Source of the DNA: Candidatus Poribacteria bacterium
GTDB lineage: Bacteria; Poribacteria; WGA-4E; WGA-3G
Direction of reading: 5' to 3'
NCBI GenBank assembly: GCA_022820835.1
Contig: JAJEET010000092.1
Span: 1 to 64,000, forward strand
DNA length: 64,000 nt
Below the pieces are notes generated by a model. That model saw only the letters and a list, made by a program, of their open reading frames with translations, searched no databases and was not told where the DNA came from. A program made the translations under genes and the position numbers. Positions 53,335 through 62,694 of this stretch are shown piece by piece (position 1 is the stretch's first letter; every line of letters starts with the position of its first letter).

Positions 53335-54723
53335 ATGAGTTTGAACATAGTCGTCGTTGTTTCAGATACGTTGCGAACCGCCTATCTCAGCCCTTATGGT
53401 AACGATTGGATTCAGACCCCAAATTTAGCACGGTTTGCCGAACAGGGTGTCAGATTTACGAATGCGCATCCCGAATGTCTACCCACAATCCCGACACGCC
53501 GTACTTTACACACTGGCAGACGCGCCTATCCGTTCAGTACGTATACGCCTGTGCCGTGGGATAACGTCTATACCCCCGGTTGGCAACCGATGTCTTCCGA
53601 TGAACCGGCAATCGCTGAGTCGCTCGTCCGAAATGGGTATCACACCGGTTTCTTCGCCGATGTTCCGCACTATTTCGTACCTGGAATGAACTTCACGCGC
53701 GGGTTCCAGCAGTGGCAGTTTGTTCGCGGACAAGCCGAGGACAGATACCGAGGCGGTGCACACGCTGATCCTGCGTTAATCTCTCGATACCGAGGGAATC
53801 CAGCCCGGATCCGCTCCCATATCGTGAACGTTCAACCCGAACGTCCAGAGGAGACATGGCCCACCGCACGGTTGTTCCGTTCTGCAATCGAATTCGTTGA
53901 GCACAACCATCAAAACACACCGTTCTACCTCTATGTTGACGGGTTCACACCGCACGAGACCTGGGAAGCACCTATCCACTACTACGACCTCTACGGTAGC
54001 CGGGAGGATCGAGAACCTATCTGCCTCAACCTACCTTACGGTTCGCTCAAAGATGAAGAACTTGAGGCACGACTGCCGAGCGTTAAAGCCAACTACGCCG
54101 GTCTGGTCACGCTCGTGGATACATGGTTCGGAAGATTGGTGGATACGATTGATCGTCTCGGACTGCGCGAAAATACGTTGATTATGTTCCTCGCAGACCA
54201 CGGCACCAACTTCGCAGAAAACCCAGACAAAGCCACCGGAAAACCGGCGAACTTTATGTACCCCGGCACGATGGATATTCCTATGATTGTAAGCCATCCG
54301 TCAGGGGTCAACGCTGGAACAACCTGCGATGAATTTGTCTATACACTGGATGTCCCTGCCACCGTCATGGCGGCGAGCCAAGTGGAGCCTGCTGGCGAGA
54401 TTCAAGGACAGAGCCTGCTCCCACTCGTTGAAGGCAAAGACGGTTTTGCGTCGCGCGAATACCTGACGTGTCGTTATGTCAACTCTGTCTGGTACAAAGA
54501 CGCGAAGAGCTGGTATTTCTCCAGCGTCGATTTTAATGACGGTATCCGACTGTTTGACCTCGAATCTGACATCGACTGCCAACACAATATCGCTGATCAA
54601 GGCGCGGAACGGATTGCACTCGCCCAAGAGCGAATCTTGGCAGATGCGGGTGGACATCTACCGCACTACAAACGTCAAGGCAGAACGGATGCCCTCGGCA
54701 GACCGCAGTTCGCTGAAGCATAG
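53335..54723 (+). CDS. Sulfatase-family hydrolase, cytosolic-looking, with atypical active-site motif
   Basis: A 462-residue protein of the alkaline phosphatase/sulfatase fold: VVVSDTLRTAYLSPYG (metal Asp), the nucleophile region HPECLPTIPTRRTLHTG (Cys48), DGFTPHETW, and FLADHGTNFAEN with the distal Asp-His. In typical sulfatases the Cys motif is C-x-P-S-R, with Arg at +4; here Arg is at +7, so formylglycine formation is uncertain. No signal peptide is seen from the ATG at 53335; the frame upstream to 53230 has no support. It lies downstream of the Dabb gene. Substrate unknown. Confidence 0.85.
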   Translation: MSLNIVVVVSDTLRTAYLSPYGNDWIQTPNLARFAEQGVRFTNAHPECLPTIPTRRTLHTGRRAYPFSTYTPVPWDNVYTPGWQPMSSDEPAIAESLVRNGYHTGFFADVPHYFVPGMNFTRGFQQWQFVRGQAEDRYRGGAHADPALISRYRGNPARIRSHIVNVQPERPEETWPTARLFRSAIEFVEHNHQNTPFYLYVDGFTPHETWEAPIHYYDLYGSREDREPICLNLPYGSLKDEELEARLPSVKANYAGLVTLVDTWFGRLVDTIDRLGLRENTLIMFLADHGTNFAENPDKATGKPANFMYPGTMDIPMIVSHPSGVNAGTTCDEFVYTLDVPATVMAASQVEPAGEIQGQSLLPLVEGKDGFASREYLTCRYVNSVWYKDAKSWYFSSVDFNDGIRLFDLESDIDCQHNIADQGAERIALAQERILADAGGHLPHYKRQGRTDALGRPQFAEA

Positions 54724-54754
54724 TCTTTAGGAAAGGGAGGATGGAGTTTAAGTT

Positions 54755-55993
54755 ATGCGCCTTTCACACTTCAGTATTCCCTATGTTGCTATTCTCGCTG
54801 GTATTGTTGCCCTGACACTTCTGTTCCCCTGGAATAGCATTGCCCAGGAAGGTAAATCAAACCTTTCTGGTCGTATCGTCGATACCGATGGAAACCCAGT
54901 TTCAAGTCTCGGTCTCGCTGTTAAACCGGTCGAGATTAACATGGGACAGGAGAAAGGACCGCTCGCGCCGCTCGCGTCTTGGCCACGGGGGGTAACCGAT
55001 GCGGATGGACGTTTCTCTATCCGTAACATTGATCCGGTTTCATCACGGTTGGTAATGTTTCCAGAACACGGTTCGCTTTTTGAGATTGTATCCGCTCAAA
55101 TTGGGAACTTGACCTTCCGTTATTATGAGGTGAGTGGTATCGGTTTTCCCCCTTGGTTAGGGCAACTGACGTTCGCGCTTGAACCCGGCACATCCCTTGA
55201 AGATGTCGTCGTCAAAGTAAAGCCACCGGATATGCGAATCCGTGGACGAGTGCTTCTAAAGGACAGAACACCGCTTGCCAATGCACAGATTAGTCTAACT
55301 ATTCGCCGGCGACGACGGAGTCATAAGGGTTTCTTCCTTTTTCCGCGCGGCTGGAGCGCAAGCGGTGGATTAACAAGATTCACTGCTTGGACGGATGCCC
55401 AAGGTTACTTTGTAACATATCATCTAAGAGATGCCGCAGAATACTCGGTAGGGGTGAAATATGACGGAGCATCCGCGAAATCAAGATGGGTGCACCTTGA
55501 GAAGGGCGAGAAGTACGATAAATTCGTCTTGAGACTCAACGACTTGGAGAAACACCGTAAGAACCGAAGGAAAAGAGAGAAAGCGCGGCACGCAGTATGG
55601 ACAGTGAACCCCGCAAACGATCACGCTTACAGAAGAATTCCGTGCGACAGTTGGGAAAACGCGAAGGCTGAAGCGGAAGCAGAAGGTTCCTATCTTGTCG
55701 CTATCAACGACGAAGCGGAGCAGAAATGGTTGGAATCACTTTATCCAGAGAAAGTGTTCTTTTGGATTGGGCTGCGTGTACCAGAAAATGGTGCCCCATG
55801 GCAGTGGGACAGCGGTGAACCTCTCACTTACGTCAATTGGGGGGCCGCGGGCAGGCCTGATAACACAACCAGCAACGTAGGAGAAATTCCCATCGCCCTA
55901 ATTTTTGTTTCAAAGAGATGGATGGCAATTGACTCCGAAAGTCGATTACGACCCGCGGTAAAATACGCCATTCTTGAAAAAGAGCGTTACTGA
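54755..55993 (+). CDS. Secreted C-type-lectin-like protein, type A copy 1
   Basis: A 412-residue protein with a signal peptide (VALTLLFPWNSIAQ), a carboxypeptidase-regulatory-like beta domain (SNLSGRIVDTDGNPVSSLGL), a second beta region (MRIRGRVLLKDRTPLANAQI, about residues 160-230), and a C-terminal C-type-lectin fold (about 285-412). The lectin part shows AEAEGSYLVAINDEAEQKWL and FFWIGLRVPE, then WQWDSGEPLTYVNW. The fold binds carbohydrates or proteins. It heads a four-gene tandem array (A-B-A-B). Confidence 0.82.
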   Translation: MRLSHFSIPYVAILAGIVALTLLFPWNSIAQEGKSNLSGRIVDTDGNPVSSLGLAVKPVEINMGQEKGPLAPLASWPRGVTDADGRFSIRNIDPVSSRLVMFPEHGSLFEIVSAQIGNLTFRYYEVSGIGFPPWLGQLTFALEPGTSLEDVVVKVKPPDMRIRGRVLLKDRTPLANAQISLTIRRRRRSHKGFFLFPRGWSASGGLTRFTAWTDAQGYFVTYHLRDAAEYSVGVKYDGASAKSRWVHLEKGEKYDKFVLRLNDLEKHRKNRRKREKARHAVWTVNPANDHAYRRIPCDSWENAKAEAEAEGSYLVAINDEAEQKWLESLYPEKVFFWIGLRVPENGAPWQWDSGEPLTYVNWGAAGRPDNTTSNVGEIPIALIFVSKRWMAIDSESRLRPAVKYAILEKERY

Positions 55994-56007
55994 CGACATC
56001 AGAAATA

Positions 56008-56190
56008 GTTATCAGTTTTCAGTACGGTTTTTCTGCGAAAAACCTTTTAGTTTTCAGAAAGAGACGTGTTTTTGCTTGGGTGTTTCCCACAAGATTGTCA
56101 AAAACCTCTTTTACTGGTCATCGGTCATTGGTTATCGGTTAAAGAGGCGTATGGTTCAATCAGATACTTCTTTAACCGATAACTGATAAC
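56008..56190. repeat. MITE-like inverted-repeat element with GTTATCAGTT ends, strong internal hairpin
   Basis: GTTATCAGTT (56008-56017) is mirrored by AACTGATAAC (56181-56190). The right half contains a perfect 15-base stem, GTTATCGGTTAAAGA (56131-56145) with TCTTTAACCGATAAC (56169-56183). No gene is present, and it ends 18 bases before the start codon of the next gene. It has the same ends as 31556-31699. Confidence 0.65.
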
Positions 56191-56208
56191 TGATAAAGGA
56201 TATTCGCT

Positions 56209-57459
56209 ATGACTACTCTCCGTTTTGCAAAACACACTTTTATATTCCTACCCATGCTTATTGTGTTGAGTTTCGCATTCGCAGCCGATAGCACTGCTGA
56301 GGAGAAACCCGCAACGTTGTCCGGACGTGTGATTACTGCGGAAGGCGAACCAGTTGTTGACGCAACCGTAATGCTCCAAATATCAACAGTACAAACCGAT
56401 TCAGAAGGACGGTTTGCTTTCACCAAGGTCACGCCAAGCCAAACCCGATTGAGGGTCCCTCGTAATCCGATGATGGAAAAGGGGTCGTATCGGTCAAACC
56501 ACACTAAGGTCCGAGCGATTAATTTCGGAAATGTGATATTCTACCCGCATGACTTTCATGATACATCAAGGAGTGCTACTTTTGCTATTGAACCGGGGAC
56601 AGACCTTAAGGACGTAGAAGTCATTATAGAACGTCAATTGATTGTTCAAAGCAGAATCGTTTTCAAGAACGGTGAACCGTTTGCTAATATGTCCCTTAAA
56701 ATTAACATTGATCATTTAGGGTTGGACGGAACAGGTAGTGATTTTGGCTTCAACCGCCTCGTTCAGACAGATGCAGATGGAAACTTCGTACACGCGACAA
56801 ACACCCCCGGAATCTACATGCTATCCCTTAACCATCGCGGGCTTTCTGCGGCATCGAAGCCTTTTATCGTTGAAGTTGGTAAACAGCATGAGAGAATGGT
56901 GTTGACCCTTGATGGCAACGCCACAGACCTTTCCGACCCACCGCCCGAGGAACCGAAAAAACAGCGTCGGTATTACCCATCAAATATTGCTTATGTTCCA
57001 GGCGTATGGATCATAAATCCAGCGAATGGACATGCCTATAAATGGATCGACTGCGAGGACCGAGAGGATGCCCAAGTGCAAGCCGCCGCTGAAGAGGCAC
57101 ACCTGGTCACGATTACAAATGAACCAGAACAGATATGGCTCGAAGCCGTTTTTGGACCCGGTCCGTATTGGATCGGCCTGACCGATATTGCGAAAGAGGG
57201 AGAGTGGCAGTGGGACACTGGGGAACCCTTCGCCTATACTAACTGGAAAGAGGACGATGAAGATGACCGGTTTGTGAGTGAACCGCCTGCTTTTCTGAAG
57301 TTCTTAGGCTTCAAAGGTGAAGATCGACGCCGAGAAGAAGAAGGAAAAGACTTTGTTATCATGTCTGATTGGCGTTGGGATAGAAAGATCGGAAAATGGC
57401 AGACAACCGCTCTCCCAAAAGCCGCACGCATGGCAATCCTTGAGAAGGGAGGAAATTAA
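56209..57459 (+). CDS. Secreted C-type-lectin-like protein, type B copy 1
   Basis: A 416-residue protein with a signal peptide (LPMLIVLSFAFAADS), a regulatory-like beta domain (ATLSGRVITAEGEPVVDATV), a second beta domain (NGEPFANMSLKINIDHLG), and a C-terminal C-type-lectin fold: AEEAHLVTITNEPEQIWLEA, GPYWIGLTDIAKEGEWQWD and GEPFAYTNW. It is closer to the gene at 58761 than to its direct neighbours, so the array arose by duplication of an A-B pair. The stop lies 3 bases before the next ATG. Confidence 0.82.
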   Translation: MTTLRFAKHTFIFLPMLIVLSFAFAADSTAEEKPATLSGRVITAEGEPVVDATVMLQISTVQTDSEGRFAFTKVTPSQTRLRVPRNPMMEKGSYRSNHTKVRAINFGNVIFYPHDFHDTSRSATFAIEPGTDLKDVEVIIERQLIVQSRIVFKNGEPFANMSLKINIDHLGLDGTGSDFGFNRLVQTDADGNFVHATNTPGIYMLSLNHRGLSAASKPFIVEVGKQHERMVLTLDGNATDLSDPPPEEPKKQRRYYPSNIAYVPGVWIINPANGHAYKWIDCEDREDAQVQAAAEEAHLVTITNEPEQIWLEAVFGPGPYWIGLTDIAKEGEWQWDTGEPFAYTNWKEDDEDDRFVSEPPAFLKFLGFKGEDRRREEEGKDFVIMSDWRWDRKIGKWQTTALPKAARMAILEKGGN

Positions 57460-57462
57460 ATT

Positions 57463-58716
57463 ATGAGGTATTCGCATTTCAGAAGATGCTATGTTGTGAT
57501 TCTTGTAAGTATTGTCGCACTTACACTTCTGTTTTCTGCAGATAGTATTGCACAGGAAGGTAAATCAAGTCTTTCCGGTCGGGTTGTAGATACAAAGGAA
57601 AAGCCGGTTACCGGACTTGCGTTGGCTATTAAACCGGTTGAGATGGTGGAGCCGAGAGATATGGTGCCGCGCACGCCTTTCTCAGACTGGTCGCGAGTGG
57701 TAACAGATAAGGAAGGCCGTTTCTCGTTCCGTAATATAGATGCTGGTTTATACCAGTTCGTGATGTTTCCTGAAAGTGCTTCGGATTACGAAATCATATC
57801 CGCTGAAATTGGAGATTTAACTTTCTATTCTACGGCGTTCCTTAAGAATTTCCCGACTTGGTTCGGGAAACTCACCTTTACGATTGAACCCGGGACACAT
57901 CTTGAGGGTGTTGTGGTCAACGTCAAACCGCCGCGGATGCGAATTCGCGGACGGGTGCTTTTAAAGGACGGAACGCCACTCGCTAATACAGACATTGGAC
58001 TCACTGTCCGGAGACGATAGCGGGATACGCACTTGTTTATCTTACCTGCGGGTGGCAGTGCCGGATCCTCAGGGCGGGGTGTTAGGACAGATGCCCAAGG
58101 CTATTTCGTGTCATACTATCCAAATGAGACTTCAGAATACTCGGTGATAGTGAAATACGAAGGCGTGTCCGTGAAGTCAAGATGGTTTCGCCTTAAAGAA
58201 GGACAACGGTACGATGAACTTGTTTTGGTACTCAGAGACTTAGAAACACACCGCGTCCAGCAAAACAACAGAGTGAAAGCGAGACTATCCGTGTGGCTAG
58301 TGAATCCTGATAACGGGCACGCTTATAAGAGAATAAAGTGCGATAGTTGGGAAGACGCGAAAGCCAAAGCAGCAGCCGAAAACGCATACCTCGTCACTAT
58401 TAACGATGAAGCAGAGCAGAAATGGCTGGAGGCAGTTTATCCACAGAAAATGTTCTTTTGGATCGGGCTACGCGTTCCCAAAAAAGAGGCAGCATGGCAG
58501 TGGGATAACGGTGAACCCCTCACATACACGAATTGGATAAACGCACAGCAACCTGAAAGCGTGTCCGTTGGTGAAGGCGAAGTTCCTGTGGCTATGGAAT
58601 TCTTTTTAAAGAGATGGACGACAATCGGACCTGAAAGTCCATTTTTGCCTATGGTTAAGCACGCAATTCTTGAAAAAGAGGATACACTTGCAGAGACTGA
58701 CAAAGTAACACAGTAA
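57463..58716 (+). pseudogene. C-type-lectin-like protein, type A copy 2, interrupted by an in-frame TAG
   Basis: The frame starts at 57463, reads 185 codons with a signal peptide (ALTLLFSADSIAQ) and the A-type beta domains, meets TAG at 58018-58020, and continues in the same frame to 58716 with the matching second half (RTDAQGYFVSYYP, YLVTINDEAEQKWLEAVYP, FFWIGLRVPKKE, WQWDNGEPLTYTNW). The type A paralogue at 54755 reads through this place with IRRRRRSHKG, so one substitution (for example CAG to TAG) would explain it. The downstream half is intact, so the break is recent, or the amber is read through. Codons on both sides look normal. Confidence 0.8.
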
Positions 58717-58760
58717 ACCCTACACGAATAGCATCTACACTTCCGAAGGAGACGCTCATT

Positions 58761-60221
58761 ATGACCAGTTCCCATTTGACCAAACAGATATTTACATTGC
58801 TAACAGTAGTTATTGTGTTAGGGTTTGTGGTAGTCGTATACAAAAGTGCTGCTGAAGACAAGTCGTCAACGTTATCGGGACGCGTTGTCGGGACCAACGG
58901 TGAACCGATTGCCGAGGCACCTATCGTACTTTTGTACGTCAGAACTGCTGGAAATGGCGATATAGATACCCTGTACGATAGGTCCCTGTACCCTTTTCTG
59001 CGCCAGAGGTCAGCCAATTTTCCACAAGAACTCAGGGGAAAGACCCCGGATGAAGCGGAGCTTCAGGCGCGTCCACCGTTTCTGGAATCCAAAACGGATT
59101 CAGAAGGACGATTCACTTTCACTGACATCGCTACCGGGATAACTCAGATACTGGTTCTTACGATAGAAAAAGACCCAGCAACACCGCACCCGGTTCCTCA
59201 GAACGTTAAGCCTGTGCCTGAGATTCAAACGATTAAGTTCGGAAAAGTGACATTCCATCCACATGATTTTTCTTTCTTTCGACCCATCGGGGCAGTCACG
59301 TTTGCTATCAAGCCCGGTTCAGCCATCAAAGACGTGGAAGTCGTCATCCAAAACCAACCGAAACCGAAAATTCAAGGCAGGCTCGTTTTCAAAAACGGTG
59401 AGCCGCTTGCCGACACAACCGTTAAATTTAACATCGGTCGCTTAATTTTGGAGTGGGGTGGTTCTGCTTACAGTCTCTCGCTGCATACAGATGCTGATGG
59501 CAACTTCGTTTCTGCCATATCCGGTCCTGGTACTTACGCGTTATCTGTCAACCATCGTGGACTTTCGGCGATGTCAAAACCTTTTACTGTAGAAGCAGGC
59601 AAGCCGCATGAAACTGTAGTTTTAACACTTAACGGCGATCTTGCCGATCTTTCCGAGGTATCATCTGATGGACCTGAAGAACAGCGACATGGTGTTCCAG
59701 ATGTTCCCGGCGTATGGATAGTGAATCCTACGAATGGGCACGCTTACAAATGGATTGCATGCAATGACCGAGCGGATGCGCAAGCCAAAGCCGATGATGA
59801 AGGCGCGCACCTGGTTACAATTACGAGTGAAGCAGAGCAGATATGGCTCGAAGCTATCTTTGGAAACGGACCGTATTGGATCGGTTTGACCGATGTCCTA
59901 AAAGAAGGTGAATGGATCTGGGAGACCGGAGAACCTGTCACATACACTAACTGGGGAGAGGAGGATGAGGATATAGACCTTTATGAACCCCCAGTTCTTC
60001 TTAAACCCTTTATTGATAAAGACGACATCCAACGCGAAGTGAAGGGTGAGGAAGAGGATTACGTCATCATGTCTTCTCGTTGGGATGAAGAGATGATCGG
60101 AAAATGGTATCCAGCGAATTCGAAAGGTGCCAGGCGCCACGGTAGCGCACAGATGGCAATCCTTGAAAAGGACGGTATGCGATCCAAAGTCCACGGTTTG
60201 TCTCTGCCAGATGTCGAATGA
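58761..60221 (+). CDS. Secreted C-type-lectin-like protein, type B copy 2
   Basis: A 486-residue protein with an N-terminal hydrophobic signal or anchor (TVVIVLGFVVVVYKSAAED), the regulatory-like beta domain (SSTLSGRVVGTNGEPIAEAP) with an insertion of about 45 residues relative to type B copy 1, the second beta domain (FKNGEPLADTTVKFNIGRL), and the lectin fold DEGAHLVTITSEAEQIWLEA, NGPYWIGLTDVLKEGEWIWE and TGEPVTYTNW. A ribosome site (cgaaggagac) precedes the ATG. Last gene of the array. Confidence 0.82.
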   Translation: MTSSHLTKQIFTLLTVVIVLGFVVVVYKSAAEDKSSTLSGRVVGTNGEPIAEAPIVLLYVRTAGNGDIDTLYDRSLYPFLRQRSANFPQELRGKTPDEAELQARPPFLESKTDSEGRFTFTDIATGITQILVLTIEKDPATPHPVPQNVKPVPEIQTIKFGKVTFHPHDFSFFRPIGAVTFAIKPGSAIKDVEVVIQNQPKPKIQGRLVFKNGEPLADTTVKFNIGRLILEWGGSAYSLSLHTDADGNFVSAISGPGTYALSVNHRGLSAMSKPFTVEAGKPHETVVLTLNGDLADLSEVSSDGPEEQRHGVPDVPGVWIVNPTNGHAYKWIACNDRADAQAKADDEGAHLVTITSEAEQIWLEAIFGNGPYWIGLTDVLKEGEWIWETGEPVTYTNWGEEDEDIDLYEPPVLLKPFIDKDDIQREVKGEEEDYVIMSSRWDEEMIGKWYPANSKGARRHGSAQMAILEKDGMRSKVHGLSLPDVE

Positions 60222-60240
60222 TATATCTCGATTCTCCAGC

Positions 60241-60267
60241 GTAGCATAACCCGTTAGGTTGTGCTAC
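60241..60267. repeat. Palindrome GTAGCATAACC / GGTTGTGCTAC
   Basis: An 11-pair stem with one G-T pair and loop CGTTA, 19 bases after the stop of the lectin array. The following bases are not a T-run, so termination is doubtful; it may be an interspersed repeat. Confidence 0.5.
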
Positions 60268-60310
60268 TGTGCCACCTTGCCCCTTTACGTACTAAAAACA
60301 AGGACTTCCA

Positions 60311-62140
60311 ATGGAAACTCACTTTGCTCAACTCAGTGAACACTTATATGTCCACCACGGACATGTGAACACAGGTATTCTCCGTGATGGCGATCGCGCG
60401 CTCCTCATTGACCCAGGGGATCCCACTTTCCAGACAACACTCGCCGAACTCGGTATCACAAAAGCTGAGCGGATGCTCTTTACGCACCACCATCGCGATA
60501 ACATACTCGGTGTCCCGATTGCTGAGAATGTGCGTGTTGGGGTGCCAGCAAAAGAGGTATCGTGGTTTGCCGAAGTCGAGACCTTTTGGAACGATCCGAA
60601 ATACCGATGGCATCTCTACAACTATCACCCACACAATCTGATGCGTGCCGATGCTATCCGAGTAACAGATACCTATACCGACGGTGCACAGATTACGTGG
60701 GGTTCAGCTGTGCTGACAGTCCTTGAAACACCCGGACACACCGATGGCAGTGTTACCTATCTCATTGATGTTGATGGCAAACGCTTCGCCTTTACCGGCG
60801 ACCTCATCTACGACGAAGGTAAGATATGGGAGCTCTATAGCCTACAGAAGGGACAGCAGACCAGCGACTATCACGGGTTCCTCGGTGCGAAAGATGAACT
60901 CAAGGAGAGTCTCGAAAAGGTCCGTCAGGCATCGCCAACCGCACTTATTCCGACCCACGGCGTTGTGATGAACGATCCTGATAAGGCGATTGATATGCTT
61001 TTAGAGCGGTTGGCGTACTGCTACGATAAATATGTGTCTATCTCTGCGCTCCGGCACTACTTTCCGCAGCTTTTCGAGGAATTTGATGGACACCCCAGGC
61101 ACATGCCGATCCGAGAAGGCAAACCGCCCCCCGAATTCTTACGCCATTTCGGCACCACATGGCTGATCATCTCCGAGACAGATGAAGCGTTCGTCATGGA
61201 TTGCGGCTCACCGAATATAATCAAACAGATTCAACAGTTGCAAGTGGAGGGTGAGGTTTCGGAAGTCACGCAATTCTGGGTAACGCACTACCACGATGAC
61301 CACGTTAATGCCATTCCTGAGTTTCAGGAGACTTTTCCCTGTGAAACGATAGCAGATTCAGTTGTCGCAGCGGTCATCACAAATCCGATCGGCTTCCGAT
61401 TACCGTGTATTTCGCCATCGGTCACTCGGGTAGATCGTATCACACAGGACGGTGATTCTTGGCAGTGGAACGAGTTCACAATGACGGCTTACTATTTTCC
61501 GGGTCAAACCTATTATCACGGTGGACTGCTCGTTGAAGGGCGCGGCGCACGGATGTTCTTCGCAGGAGACTCCTTCACAATGGCAGGGATTGACGACTAC
61601 TGTTCTGGGAATCGGAATCTGCTCGGTAAAGATGTCGGCTACGAAAAATGCCTGCATCTGATTCAGGAACTCAAGCCGACACATATTTTTAACTGCCATG
61701 TCGATCCAGCGTTTGATTTTACCGATGCCGAGATCGCCTTCATGCTCGACACACTCGCTGAACGCGAAAAATGCTATACCGAACTTTTCCCTTGGGACCA
61801 CGCCAACTATGGAATGGATGAACACTGGGTACGTTGTTATCCTTATGAACAGGAGATCGCACTGGGCGAAACCGCCCAGTTGCGCGTGGAGATAACGAAC
61901 CATTCGGACGAGCCGCGCACAGTGACTGCGCAACCCATTCTTCCCACATCATGGGGTATGGAAATCTCTACCGGAGAGACAACGATTCTACCGAGGGCAG
62001 CCGGAGGCTTCGGTTTTTCTATTCCGATTCCACAGCATTGCGAAACGTTAGGACGAGTTGTTATACCCGTAGACATCACCTATAACGCACGTCCACTCGG
62101 TCAATTTCGGGAAGCGATTTTCGTTCTCACTGGAGGTTAA
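60311..62140 (+). CDS. Two-domain metallo-beta-lactamase-fold hydrolase
   Basis: A 609-residue protein with two consecutive MBL domains. The first (about 1-225) has LFTHHHRDNILG, where the usual H-x-H-x-D-H ends in Asn instead of His, then GHTDGSVTYLID. The second (about 280-510) has VTHYHDDHVNAIP, the full H-x-H-x-D-H, and FFAGDSFTMAG. A C-terminal beta domain (about 520-609) follows. The second site should bind two metals; the first may be altered. The reaction is unknown. It is followed 6 bases later by the VOC gene, so the two are probably in one operon. Confidence 0.85.
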   Translation: METHFAQLSEHLYVHHGHVNTGILRDGDRALLIDPGDPTFQTTLAELGITKAERMLFTHHHRDNILGVPIAENVRVGVPAKEVSWFAEVETFWNDPKYRWHLYNYHPHNLMRADAIRVTDTYTDGAQITWGSAVLTVLETPGHTDGSVTYLIDVDGKRFAFTGDLIYDEGKIWELYSLQKGQQTSDYHGFLGAKDELKESLEKVRQASPTALIPTHGVVMNDPDKAIDMLLERLAYCYDKYVSISALRHYFPQLFEEFDGHPRHMPIREGKPPPEFLRHFGTTWLIISETDEAFVMDCGSPNIIKQIQQLQVEGEVSEVTQFWVTHYHDDHVNAIPEFQETFPCETIADSVVAAVITNPIGFRLPCISPSVTRVDRITQDGDSWQWNEFTMTAYYFPGQTYYHGGLLVEGRGARMFFAGDSFTMAGIDDYCSGNRNLLGKDVGYEKCLHLIQELKPTHIFNCHVDPAFDFTDAEIAFMLDTLAEREKCYTELFPWDHANYGMDEHWVRCYPYEQEIALGETAQLRVEITNHSDEPRTVTAQPILPTSWGMEISTGETTILPRAAGGFGFSIPIPQHCETLGRVVIPVDITYNARPLGQFREAIFVLTGG

Positions 62141-62146
62141 AAAGCC

Positions 62147-62566
62147 GTGCTAAACTTATCACACGCCACCGTTGACATCGCTATTACTTGCAGCGACTTT
62201 GCGGCATCGCTGGACTTTTATCACAATAAATTGGGTTTCGAGATTGTGTTGGACTTGGAAATACCGGACGATTTGGCACGCGATGTCGGGCTTGCACCGA
62301 CCGGTTTTCGCCAGGTTCGGCTCAAGGCAGGCAACACACTCATCAAACTGATGGAGATCGAATCGCCGCCGCCGAAACCGACAGACGAGTTCTCAGCAGG
62401 GGTCCGTTGGCTCACATTTTTTGTGGACGATATTCAACAGACCGTCAAAGACTTAAAACAGAACGGTGTCGAATTTCTATCTGAACCGATAAGTGCACCG
62501 GATGCCGTTGGCGTTGCGTGCGCCCCAGATCCCGAGGGTATTCTGATTGAACTCGTCCAGATATAA
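62147..62566 (+). CDS. VOC family protein (glyoxalase/dioxygenase fold)
   Basis: A 139-residue protein of one vicinal-oxygen-chelate unit: HATVDIAITCSDFAASLDFY at the start with the first metal His-type strand, LGFEIVLDLEIP, LKAGNTLIKLMEIESPP, and the final APDPEGILIELVQI with the closing Glu. Such proteins bind metal and act on small carbonyl or aromatic compounds. It starts with GTG (62147) directly after the MBL stop. The substrate is unknown. Confidence 0.88.
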   Translation: MLNLSHATVDIAITCSDFAASLDFYHNKLGFEIVLDLEIPDDLARDVGLAPTGFRQVRLKAGNTLIKLMEIESPPPKPTDEFSAGVRWLTFFVDDIQQTVKDLKQNGVEFLSEPISAPDAVGVACAPDPEGILIELVQI

Positions 62567-62694
62567 AAAACCTAACGGAGTTTCTTATCTTCTTAGCCCA
62601 AGGAATTTAGCCTGAAACGAAGTAGAAGGCGCCTCGACACAAAGGGACGTGAATGCCAAATTCACGCTACTTATCCGCAAGGAAAATTAAAAAG

